NCBI GenBank assembly: GCA_947455385.1 | Contig: CANGNR010000063.1 | Location: 1-6,946, forward strand | Source of the DNA: Microbacteriaceae bacterium | Lineage (GTDB): Bacteria; Actinomycetota; Actinomycetes; Actinomycetales; Microbacteriaceae | Direction: 5' to 3' | DNA: 6,946 nt | In this document: piece after piece, positions 1-5,927 of the stretch | Position numbering within the stretch: position 1 is the stretch's first letter | How the letters are laid out: each line of letters starts with the position of its first letter | Notes under the pieces: generated by a model | Seen by the model: the letters and a program-made list of their open reading frames with translations, nothing else | What the model was told of the DNA's origin: nothing | Database searches by the model: none | Made by a program: the position numbers and the translations under genes

Positions 1-746
1 ACGACCCAGATGCCGATCGAGTTGCCATCGCGGTGCGCGACTCGGCGAGCGCATCCGGTTACCGCCCTTTAACCGGTGACGAAATCGGTCTGCTGCTGGG
101 TTGGAAAGTTGCCACGGCCCGCGCACTCGCCTCGCTGGGCGGAACCCTCGCCGAGTCAATCGCTTCATCCGGTGCCCTTGCCGCCGTTGCGAGGCTCACC
201 AATCTGCAGCACGTCGAGACCCTGACAGGTTTCAAGTGGGTGGCCCGCGTGCCGAACCTGGCCTTTGGCTACGAAGAGGCCCTCGGCTACTGCGTTGATC
301 CAGAGCATGTTCCCGACAAGGATGGGCTGACGGCTGCCCTCGTGCTCATCGAACTTGCCGAGAACCTGGCGGCCTCGGGTCGCACCCTGCTCGACCAGCT
401 CGAGCTGATTCAGCTGCAGATCGGCTACTACTTGACCGCACAGGTTTCTATCCGTCTCGAGAGCATTGCCGCCGTAAAAGCCAGGATGGCGGCCATCGAG
501 GCGGCTCCCCCGGCAACCGTCGCCGGTCTCAGCGCCCAGGTGAGGAGCATCGCAGAGGCTTATCCAGATTTGCCTTTTACCCCAGGACTTCGAATCGACC
601 TAGAGTCTGACAGGCGCATTTTGATTAGGCCTTCTGGCACCGAGGCAAAGCTGAAGTGCTACCTGCGTGTGATTGGCGCGACCCGAGCCGAGGCCGAAGC
701 TCAACTGGCAGGTTTAACCGCCGCGGTTCGAGAGCTGCTGGTTTAA
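1..746 (+). CDS. Phospho-sugar mutase (phosphoglucomutase/phosphomannomutase/phosphopentomutase family), C-terminal part, 5' end outside window
   Basis: The reading frame is open from the first base, so the real start lies upstream; the GTG at 33 is internal. The visible 247 residues begin with the Mg-binding loop DPDADR (bases 3-20), the signature of alpha-D-phosphohexomutases. A sugar-recognition loop follows, GYEEALGY (fragment residues 89-96), with DKDG just after it. The C-terminal phosphate-binding loop RPSGTEAK is at residues 209-216. All the late active-site loops are present, so this is the C-terminal part of an intact enzyme. The EEALGY...DKDG arrangement resembles human PGM2 and Bacillus PgcA rather than the GEESGH-type phosphoglucomutases. 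PGM2 is mainly a phosphopentomutase, so interconversion of ribose-1-P and ribose-5-P is possible. Glucose-1-P or mannose-1-P activity cannot be excluded. The gene converges on the EIIB gene and overlaps it by 4 bp. Confidence 0.93.
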   Translation, partial: DPDADRVAIAVRDSASASGYRPLTGDEIGLLLGWKVATARALASLGGTLAESIASSGALAAVARLTNLQHVETLTGFKWVARVPNLAFGYEEALGYCVDPEHVPDKDGLTAALVLIELAENLAASGRTLLDQLELIQLQIGYYLTAQVSIRLESIAAVKARMAAIEAAPPATVAGLSAQVRSIAEAYPDLPFTPGLRIDLESDRRILIRPSGTEAKLKCYLRVIGATRAEAEAQLAGLTAAVRELLV

Positions 747-1012
747 CCCAGGGCCTTCTCGAGCTTCTCGCCTATTTCGTTTAGGTCAAAAATGCCTTCG
801 ATGGCGATGACCTCTGAACGCGTGCCTTCAAGCTTGGCAACTAGGTCTGGTGTGGTCAGGATTACCTGAGCGTCTTGCACCTCGAGTGCGTTGGCTAGGT
901 TCATGGCGACAACCTCTGCCTCGAGGTCGAGGGTGCGCAGGGCCTTTTCGGCGTTCATCTTGAGCAGCACGGATGTGCCGACGCCGGCACCACAGACAGC
1001 CAAGATTTTCAT
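743..1012 (-). CDS. PTS sugar transporter EIIB subunit, ascorbate/galactitol type
   Basis: This is an 89-residue stand-alone EIIB domain, the usual length for free-standing IIB proteins. The N-terminus MKILAVCGAGVGTS is the typical phosphocysteine loop: Cys7 is the expected phosphorylation site, and the following Gly/Ser/Thr residues form the P-loop-like turn. In this family, EIIB accepts phosphate from EIIA and passes it to the incoming sugar bound by a membrane EIIC. The start is 15 nt after the EIIA stop, and a weak AAGG overlaps that stop codon, so translation is probably coupled. The C-terminus (KALG) is only a few bases from the end of the convergent mutase gene. No EIIC lies in the window. 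The substrate cannot be read from the sequence; a regulatory or partner-sharing role is possible. Confidence 0.9.
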   Translation of the reverse strand: MKILAVCGAGVGTSVLLKMNAEKALRTLDLEAEVVAMNLANALEVQDAQVILTTPDLVAKLEGTRSEVIAIEGIFDLNEIGEKLEKALG

Positions 1013-1027
1013 AGGTGTCAGTCTGCC

Positions 1028-1480
1028 TTAGGAGTCTGAGAGAAGTCTCTGAAAGTCGGATTCGCTGTGGATAGTTAACAAACTATTCACAAATCTTGGG
1101 CTCGAGAGTTTGTTGGCGGTTTCGGCGAGAACCTCGATGTGTGAATCGTGATGCTGAGCCGCTAAACCAAAGACGAGCCGAACCGGGTCGTTTGCTTTGC
1201 TGCCAAACTCGACCGGTTTCTCGAGCACCGCCAGGCTGAGCCCGGTGGTCAAGACCGCCTCGGATGGGCGTGCGTGCAAAAGCGCAATCCCCGGCGCAAT
1301 CACCTGGTAAGGGCCCAATTCCTCGAGCATCTGGATGATGTCTTCGGTGTAAGCGGGGGTCGTGCGACCCGACGCAACGAGAAGCTCGCCGGCCACGCGC
1401 GTTGCCGCTCGCCAGTCGGCGGCGGCTACCTGAGCGGCCACCGATCCGGGCGCAAAGGCCTCTGCTAGTCGTCGAGACAT
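1028..1480 (-). CDS. PTS EIIA subunit, mannitol/fructose type (EIIA-2 family)
   Basis: The 150-residue protein matches the length of a single EIIA-2 domain. The active-site region is IALLHARP, with His69 as the likely phosphorylated histidine. A second conserved histidine region, HHDSHIEVL, follows, with His114 the best candidate for the partner of His111 in E. coli EIIA-Mtl. The domain starts near residue 18 and ends at the C-terminus; no PRD, HTH or EIIC domain is fused to it. The ATG at 1480 lies inside the end of the adenosine deaminase gene (16-bp overlap). It has a GAGGG Shine-Dalgarno with a 9-nt spacer, also inside the upstream gene, which indicates co-translation. EIIA would receive phosphate from HPr and hand it to the EIIB encoded next. 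Its closeness to EIIB and to a salvage gene is seen; the transported sugar is unknown. Confidence 0.9.
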   Translation of the reverse strand: MSRRLAEAFAPGSVAAQVAAADWRAATRVAGELLVASGRTTPAYTEDIIQMLEELGPYQVIAPGIALLHARPSEAVLTTGLSLAVLEKPVEFGSKANDPVRLVFGLAAQHHDSHIEVLAETANKLSSPRFVNSLLTIHSESDFQRLLSDS

Positions 1481-2562
1481 TCGTCGAAGCCCTCGTTGAT
1501 GAGGTCGATTAGGTCTTCTCGCTCAATGACGCCTTGAAAGACAGACTCTGCCGCGTTGATCTGAAACTGGCGCAGGTCTTCGAGGTCGTAATCCCAGGCC
1601 TCGACCATGAGTTCCATCTCTCGAGTGAGAGTGGTGGCACTCATCAGGCGGTTGTCGGTGTTGACGGTGACCTTGAAGCCGAGGCCATAGAGGAGGTCGA
1701 ACGGGTGCTCTTCGAAGCTGTCGCCGAACTCGCGCGAGGCGCCGGTCTGCAGGTTCGATGAGACGCAAAGCTCGAGAGGAATCTCGCGGTCGTGCACCCA
1801 CTGGGCGACCGGGCCGAGCATGACCGAGTCGGCGCCCCCGTCGGTGCCGGCAACCAAGAGGTCTTCGCAGATGCGCACCCCGTGGCCGAGGCGCAAGGCG
1901 CGACCGTTGACAATCGCGTCCTTGATGCTGTCGACACCATCGGCCTCACCCGCGTGCACCGTGGTTGGCAGAAGTTCAGTCGCGAGATAGTCGAAGGCGA
2001 GCTTGTGCTTGCTCGGCGGAAACCCCTCTTCGGCGCCGGCGATGTCGAAGCCGACCACGCCGTTGTCGCGGTGGCGCACGGCCAACTCGGCAATCTCGAG
2101 CGCGCGATCGGCGTGACGCATCGCGGTGATCAGCTGCCCGGTGCGAATGAATCCACCGCTCGCGTCGATTGCCTCCATGCCCTGCTCCAGGCCATCCTGC
2201 ACGGCCTCGACAACCTCGTCGAGCGTGAGACCAAGCTTGAGGTGTTGTTCTGGCGCGTAGCGAACCTCGCCATAAACGACGCCGTCGGCGGCAAGGTCAA
2301 AGACGAACTCCTTGGCGACGCGGGTCAATGCCTCGCGGGTTTGCATGACCGCGGTGGTGTGGTCGAAGGTCTGCAGGTAGCGCGGCAGGGAGCCAGAGTT
2401 GGCCGACTCAGCAAACCAGCGACCGAGCGAGGCGGCATCCGTGGCTGGCAACTTGTGGCCAACGGCCTCGGCAAGTTCGATTATGGTCTGCGGGCGCAGG
2501 CCGCCATCCAGGTGATCGTGCAGCGAGATTTTGGGCAGCGCCTTGATGTCGATTCGTTTCAC
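1465..2562 (-). CDS. add: Adenosine deaminase
   Basis: This 365-residue cytoplasmic zinc enzyme deaminates adenosine or deoxyadenosine to inosine. The motifs appear in order: HDHLDGG with zinc ligands His15 and His17; GEVRYAP (98-104); TVHAGEADG with zinc ligand His203 and catalytic Glu206; LGHG with His227; SSNLQTGA (268-275); and NTDNR with zinc ligand Asp303. The position after Asp303 is Asn where animal enzymes have Asp, a pattern I recall from actinobacterial homologues such as the mycobacterial enzyme. The chosen start is the GTG at 2562, which gives the usual short N-terminus before HDH. It lies 17 nt after the BMP stop, behind a purine-rich GAAGAGAG stretch. An upstream ATG at 2670 would overlap the BMP gene by 91 bp and add basic, low-complexity sequence, so it was rejected. 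Operon position suggests nucleoside salvage. Confidence 0.96.
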   Translation of the reverse strand: MKRIDIKALPKISLHDHLDGGLRPQTIIELAEAVGHKLPATDAASLGRWFAESANSGSLPRYLQTFDHTTAVMQTREALTRVAKEFVFDLAADGVVYGEVRYAPEQHLKLGLTLDEVVEAVQDGLEQGMEAIDASGGFIRTGQLITAMRHADRALEIAELAVRHRDNGVVGFDIAGAEEGFPPSKHKLAFDYLATELLPTTVHAGEADGVDSIKDAIVNGRALRLGHGVRICEDLLVAGTDGGADSVMLGPVAQWVHDREIPLELCVSSNLQTGASREFGDSFEEHPFDLLYGLGFKVTVNTDNRLMSATTLTREMELMVEAWDYDLEDLRQFQINAAESVFQGVIEREDLIDLINEGFDECLDD

Positions 2563-2579
2563 GGGTTCTCTCTTCTGGC

Positions 2580-3668
2580 TCAGTTGTTCGATGCCGCATT
2601 GATAACGGTGCGGCCAGCGATGATGTCGTCTCGAATCGAAGCGATGGTGTCTGCGGTGTTGCCAACCCACGGCACCTTCTGTTCGGCTACCAGAGACACC
2701 TCGCCGTTGCCCAGCGTGGTGGTGAAGTCGTATGGGCCGCGCATCTGGTCCAAACTGCCAAAGGATTCACCAACGATATTGAGCACGTAGCTCTTCAAGT
2801 TGAATCTGATCGAACTGAGCATGGCACCCTGGTGACCGTTGAATGCCACGAGCTTTGACCAGTCACCGCCAACGCCGATGATCCGAGGTCTCGGACCCGC
2901 CCGAGTCGAATCGAAATCGTCAATGAACTTTGCCGCGTTGGATCCGACGAATGGCACAATCACGTCTGCCGAAAACTCGACCTGGCTCTGGGCAATCTTG
3001 AGCGCACCAAACTCGACACCGGCGCTCTGCGAAATCTGCCACAGCTTGGTGTCTTCGGTCTCGGCACCCAGAACGCGAACCGAAGTGTTGGTTGCCGCCG
3101 CATAGCGTTCGGCTCCCTGCTTGAAGGCGGCCATAAGGTTGAGCGCGTTGTCAAAGTTGGCCGCGGCGAAGGTTCCGATCACCTTAGAGGTGCTCTGCGC
3201 TGCGGCCAGGTAGCCAGCGAGGTATGCGCCTTCGGCGGCATCCAGGTGAATGATTGTTAGATTGGCCGCTCGATTCTCGAGTGCCTTGCCGCCACCGAAG
3301 TTAATGAAACGAGCCTCCCGATGGCGAAGCGCAAAGGCGTTAGCCGTTGGCAGAATCGTCGAACCAACGCTGAAGACCAGGTTGCAGCCCTTGCCGAGCA
3401 AGGCGCGAAACTTGGCGCTGACCTGCCTGGGCTCGGCCCAAGAGGCCACCGAGGTTGCGTGAATGTGCACACCGCTAACCACCTCGGCCTGAACCAGCGA
3501 ATACTCAAGTTCTTGGTTGATGCCGTTGATGGCGGCCGAGTCGGTCTGGGTGAGAAGACAGGCGGTCACGTTTACCGGAGTAGCACTGGGATACACGATG
3601 GCGGGGGCGCAGCCCGAAAGCGCCAAAAGCAACGCGGATGAGACCGCGAGACCGCCCAGTTTGCGCAT
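2580..3668 (-). CDS. BMP/PnrA-family lipoprotein, divergent ABC-transporter substrate-binding protein (likely nucleoside)
   Basis: The 362-residue precursor starts with a basic n-region and hydrophobic core, then the lipobox LSGC with Cys20 as the lipidation site, so it is an extracytoplasmic lipoprotein. Family-like segments are YLAGYLAA (149-156), KVIGTF (162-167), RIIGVGGDW (262-270) and MLSSIRFN (283-290). These correspond to the BMP-family blocks GylAA, kvGfvGG, viGvDvD and ltSvvKn. Several usually conserved polar residues are changed, so ligand preference is uncertain. BMP proteins feed nucleosides or similar ligands to an ABC importer, but no permease or ATPase gene follows; adenosine deaminase comes directly after 17 nt. 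The ATG at 3668 was chosen because GGAGGG lies upstream with an 11-nt spacer and gives a normal 19-residue signal before Cys. The in-frame ATG at 3704 is an alternative if the transcript is leaderless. Confidence 0.85.
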   Translation of the reverse strand: MRKLGGLAVSSALLLALSGCAPAIVYPSATPVNVTACLLTQTDSAAINGINQELEYSLVQAEVVSGVHIHATSVASWAEPRQVSAKFRALLGKGCNLVFSVGSTILPTANAFALRHREARFINFGGGKALENRAANLTIIHLDAAEGAYLAGYLAAAQSTSKVIGTFAAANFDNALNLMAAFKQGAERYAAATNTSVRVLGAETEDTKLWQISQSAGVEFGALKIAQSQVEFSADVIVPFVGSNAAKFIDDFDSTRAGPRPRIIGVGGDWSKLVAFNGHQGAMLSSIRFNLKSYVLNIVGESFGSLDQMRGPYDFTTTLGNGEVSLVAEQKVPWVGNTADTIASIRDDIIAGRTVINAASNN

Positions 3669-3679
3669 AGCCACAGAAG

Positions 3680-3685
3680 CCCTCC
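3680..3685 (-). promoter_or_regulatory. Ribosome binding site GGAGGG for the BMP lipoprotein gene
   Basis: On the minus strand, GGAGGG sits 11 nt before the ATG at 3668. The spacing is somewhat long, but this is the only strong Shine-Dalgarno in the region, so it favours the 3668 start over the SD-less ATG at 3704. If 3704 is the true start, this element is only coding sequence. Confidence 0.55.
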
Positions 3686-3711
3686 GGCCAAAAGTTTTCG
3701 ACATTCAGACT

Positions 3712-3739
3712 ATTAGAAACAGCCGAGTGCCACGTTCAA
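3712..3739 (-). promoter_or_regulatory. Candidate sigma-70-type promoter for the BMP-add-EIIA-EIIB run
   Basis: On the minus strand, TTGAAC (3734-3739, four of six matches to TTGACA) is followed by a 16-bp spacer and TCTAAT (3712-3717, five of six matches to TATAAT). Transcription would start at about 3705, which leaves a leader of about 36 nt before the ATG at 3668, or practically none before the ATG at 3704. It lies downstream of the putative manC terminator, so the run is likely transcribed independently of manC. This is a pattern match only. Confidence 0.5.
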
Positions 3740-3801
3740 GATTTAACGCGAAAGTTACATTCGCGAATCGCATTCGAAAGCGACGAAGGGCAAACTAGAA
3801 A

Positions 3802-3831
3802 GTGGATGACCTCAATGGCGCGGTCATCCAC
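3802..3831 (-). terminator. Probable intrinsic terminator downstream of the guanylyltransferase gene
   Basis: A perfect 10-bp inverted repeat (GTGGATGACC at 3802-3811 and GGTCATCCAC at 3822-3831) encloses a 10-nt loop. On the minus strand the hairpin begins 11 nt after the manC stop and is followed by TTTCTAGTTT, a broken but T-rich tail. On the plus strand it is followed by CTAAAAACC, which does not fit termination. The position between manC and the next promoter supports a terminator. The imperfect T-run means it could also act as an mRNA 3'-end stabiliser. Confidence 0.72.
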
Positions 3832-3842
3832 CTAAAAACCGG

Positions 3843-4961
3843 CTAGAGAACCTCAGAGTGGCCGGTGGCCCGAAGTGCGTCAACCAGGGCCTTCACGCGC
3901 TGAGCGTTCTCCTTATTGGTCACCAGCAGGGCATCCGGGGTGTCGACCACGATGATGTCATCCAGGCCAATCAGAGCAATAAGCCGGTTCGTTTCAGAAA
4001 CCAGGATGCCGTTCGACGAATCGGCCAGAACCTTGGCGTTGCCCAAAACCGCCAGGTTTCCTTTGCGGCCCTGCGACTGCAACTCGGCAATGGCGGCAAA
4101 GTCGCCGACGTCGTGCCAATCAAAGCGGCCTGGCACAACCGCAACCAAGCCCTCTTCGGCAGCCGGCTCGGCAACCGAGTAGTCGATTGCGACCTTCTTG
4201 AGGGTCGGCCAAATCTTGTTGATTGCCTTGGTGCGGCCGGGGGTATCCCAGATCTCGGCAAGCTCGAGAATCGAGGCGTGCAACTGAGGCTCTGTTTTTG
4301 CCAGCACGTCGAGCAGCAGCTGGGCCGGCGCAATAAACATGCCGGCGTTCCAGAGGTATTCGCCCGACTCGACGTATTTCTTGGCCACGCGGATGTTTGG
4401 CTTTTCGACAAACTTGCGAACCGCGGCAGCGCTCGGCGCGCCAGCGACATCAAGAGCGTCGCCAACGCGAATGTAGCCGAAGCCAACCGAAGGTTCGGTT
4501 GGCTCGATGCCAATCACGACGATCTTGTTGGTCGCTGCCAGCTCGACGGCTTCGCGCACGGCGGCGGCAAACTTTTTATCCTCGGTGATCACGTGGTCTG
4601 CGGCGAACGAACCGATGATCACATCGGGTTCGCGTCGAAGCAGCACCGCCGCCGCCAGCGCGATGGCTGCCGTCGAGTCGCGCGGCGAGCGCTCAAGCAG
4701 CAGGTTCGCTGCGCCAAGATCTGGAATCTGCTCAAGCACCGCATCCTCGTGCGCTTCGCCGGTCACGACCATGATTCGTTCGCGTCCGCTCAGCGGCTCG
4801 AGGCGATCCCAGGTGTCTTGAAGGAGGGTCTGGCCAGAACCGGTCAGGTCATGCAAAAACTTTGGTGCCGAAGCCCTCGAGAGTGGCCACAGTCGGCTAC
4901 CGATTCCACCCGCCGGAATCACGCTGTGAAAGCGTGCCATGGGCTCGCGCTGAGTAGTCAT
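3843..4961 (-). CDS. manC: Mannose-1-phosphate guanylyltransferase
   Basis: The 372-residue cytoplasmic nucleotidyltransferase makes GDP-mannose from mannose-1-P and GTP, the activated sugar for mannosylated lipids, glycans and proteins of the actinobacterial envelope. The motifs are the nucleotide-binding loop GGIGSRLWPLS (19-29) with Lys34 in APKFL, AADHVI (120-125), FVEKP (184-188) and WNAGMF (204-209). DWHDVGD follows at 281-287, and the C-terminal part contains DDIIVVDTPDALLV (334-347). Length and motifs fit the short form that lacks the fused phosphomannose isomerase domain of ManC/AlgA-type enzymes. The start at 4961 (MTTQREPMARF) is preferred, with a weak AGGG about 11 nt upstream. 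The ATG at 4940 is possible but has no SD. The upstream extension to 5069 has no typical sequence and crosses the intergenic region. It is divergent from sdhC and followed by a hairpin, so it is likely monocistronic. Confidence 0.93.
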   Translation of the reverse strand: MTTQREPMARFHSVIPAGGIGSRLWPLSRASAPKFLHDLTGSGQTLLQDTWDRLEPLSGRERIMVVTGEAHEDAVLEQIPDLGAANLLLERSPRDSTAAIALAAAVLLRREPDVIIGSFAADHVITEDKKFAAAVREAVELAATNKIVVIGIEPTEPSVGFGYIRVGDALDVAGAPSAAAVRKFVEKPNIRVAKKYVESGEYLWNAGMFIAPAQLLLDVLAKTEPQLHASILELAEIWDTPGRTKAINKIWPTLKKVAIDYSVAEPAAEEGLVAVVPGRFDWHDVGDFAAIAELQSQGRKGNLAVLGNAKVLADSSNGILVSETNRLIALIGLDDIIVVDTPDALLVTNKENAQRVKALVDALRATGHSEVL

Positions 4962-5084
4962 ATCAATAAAGACCCTATCGGGAATGGGTTTAGACTTGAA
5001 CAGGTTGACGACATTCCAGGTCTTATTTGCCAGGACTCCGAGCCCAACCGAATGCCAATCAGGCGCCATTCAAGGAGGATTTTC
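4962..5084. promoter_or_regulatory. Divergent intergenic region between manC and sdhC
   Basis: These 123 bp must hold the promoters of both manC (minus) and sdhCDA (plus). Candidate plus-strand -35 hexamers are TTGAAC (4996-5001) and TTGACG (5005-5010), but neither has a convincing -10 at standard spacing; TCTTAT at 5021-5026 is 19 bp from the first. On the minus strand only a weak TAGGGT close to the manC start is seen. The direct repeat CCAGG flanks TCTTATTTG (5017-5035), and GGAATG/CATTCC form a distant 6-bp inverted pair (4981-4986, 5012-5017). None of this is strong enough to name an operator. Confidence 0.4.
5072..5078 (+). promoter_or_regulatory. Strong ribosome binding site AAGGAGG for sdhC
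   Basis: AAGGAGG is a near-perfect anti-SD match with a 6-nt spacer to the GTG at 5085. It decides that GTG as the start of sdhC, even though the frame stays open far upstream through the antisense of manC. Confidence 0.9.
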
Positions 5085-5465
5085 GTGCCATCGAAACCAG
5101 CTGGAACCCTTTATAGGGGCAAAGTCGGAATGTGGTCTTGGGTTTTGCACCGAATCACCGGTGTCGCAATATTCTTCTTCCTCCTCGTGCACATCATGGA
5201 CACCGCGCTGGTGCGAATCGACCCAGCCGCCTACAACGGCGTCATCGGCACCTACAAGACCCCAATCATCGGCCTCGGTGAGCTCGGCCTGGTTGCCGCA
5301 ATCCTGTTTCACGCGCTCAACGGCATCCGCGTTATTTTGATCGACTTCTGGCGCAAGGGTGCGAAATACCAGAACGTCATGTTCTGGATCGTCGTTGGCC
5401 TCGCCGCACTTCTCTTCTTGGGCTTCGCCCCGCGTCACCTGATGAACGTCTTCGGCGCGCACTAA
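5085..5465 (+). CDS. sdhC: Succinate dehydrogenase cytochrome b556 membrane subunit SdhC
   Basis: This 126-residue membrane anchor of complex II begins at a GTG behind a perfect Shine-Dalgarno. The N-terminal WSWVLHRITGV (17-27) is the SdhC signature that contributes Ser/Arg contacts to the quinone site. Three membrane segments are visible at about 24-44, 61-85 and 98-117. His76, in FHALNGIR of the second segment, is the likely axial ligand of heme b. The following VILIDFW corresponds to the conserved Asp-aromatic turn of the family. With SdhD it forms the quinone-reducing anchor that passes electrons from succinate to menaquinone or ubiquinone. It is the first gene of the plus-strand operon, with 15 nt to sdhD. 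Length and motifs are typical and nothing is broken. Confidence 0.96.
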   Translation: MPSKPAGTLYRGKVGMWSWVLHRITGVAIFFFLLVHIMDTALVRIDPAAYNGVIGTYKTPIIGLGELGLVAAILFHALNGIRVILIDFWRKGAKYQNVMFWIVVGLAALLFLGFAPRHLMNVFGAH

Positions 5466-5480
5466 GGCTAGGTAGAAAAC

Positions 5481-5927
5481 ATGAGCGTAATCATCGAACA
5501 ACCAAAGAGCCCGCGCAGCCGCAAGGCCGCCAACTGGGAAAAGCGCGGATGGATGTACATGCGCGTCTCCGGCGTGCTGCTCATCGTGCTGATTTTCGGC
5601 CACCTCTTCGTGAACCTGTTCACCGGTGAGGGAATCCACCAGATCGACTTCGCCTTCGTCGGAGGCAAGTGGTCGAACCCATTCTGGAAGGTCTGGGATG
5701 TCACCATGCTGTGGCTCGCCCTGATTCACGGCACCAACGGCATGCGCACCCTGGTCAACGACTATACCGACCGCGAGGGCCTTCGCAAGACCCTGAACTG
5801 GCTGCTCTGGATCGTCTGCGGCGCGCTAATCGTTCTTGGCACCCTGGTGGCCACTACCTTCGATCCATGCCCTGCTGGCACTCCGGTGAACCTTCTGCCG
5901 GCCCTCTGCAACGGCCTTACCCACTAA
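5481..5927 (+). CDS. sdhD: Succinate dehydrogenase hydrophobic membrane anchor subunit SdhD
   Basis: This 148-residue protein is the second membrane anchor of complex II. A charged N-terminus of about 25 residues is followed by membrane segments at about 28-48, 70-92 and 104-124. LIHGTNGMRTLVNDY (81-95) matches the SdhD block that carries the second heme b ligand, here His83, and the quinone-site Asp-Tyr pair (94-95). The C-terminal tail (about 125-148) contains two cysteines (130 and 143) in a short Pro-rich extramembrane stretch; a disulfide is conceivable but not shown. The ATG at 5481 is preceded by TAGGTAG with a 5-nt spacer, a moderate RBS. The gene sits between sdhC (15-nt gap) and sdhA (50-nt gap), in the order usual for actinobacterial sdhCDAB. 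Confidence 0.95.
   Translation: MSVIIEQPKSPRSRKAANWEKRGWMYMRVSGVLLIVLIFGHLFVNLFTGEGIHQIDFAFVGGKWSNPFWKVWDVTMLWLALIHGTNGMRTLVNDYTDREGLRKTLNWLLWIVCGALIVLGTLVATTFDPCPAGTPVNLLPALCNGLTH

Noticed and set aside
2563..2670. N-terminal extension of adenosine deaminase to the ATG at 2670
   Set aside because: It would overlap the BMP gene by 91 bp and add an Arg/His-rich stretch not expected before the HDH motif. The GTG at 2562 fits family length and operon spacing.
1792..2790. Plus-strand open frame of 332 codons opposite adenosine deaminase and the end of the BMP gene
   Set aside because: The opposite strand encodes complete adenosine deaminase motifs. This frame has no recognisable domain and is a typical GC-rich shadow frame.
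4981..5017. GGAATG/CATTCC inverted pair between manC and sdhC as an operator
   Set aside because: It is only 6 bp per arm with 25 nt between the arms, which is easily expected by chance in this much sequence.
3858..5465. Long plus-strand open frame (535 codons) spanning the antisense of manC and running into sdhC
   Set aside because: Only the part from 5085 has SdhC character. The upstream part is the reverse complement of a strongly recognisable manC, has low-complexity Arg/Gln/His-rich sequence, and no RBS.
5070..5729. Minus-strand frame of 219 codons opposite sdhC and sdhD
   Set aside because: It is antisense to two genes with clear heme-ligand motifs, rich in Asp, Glu, His and Val as expected for a reverse-strand shadow of membrane proteins, and without family signatures.
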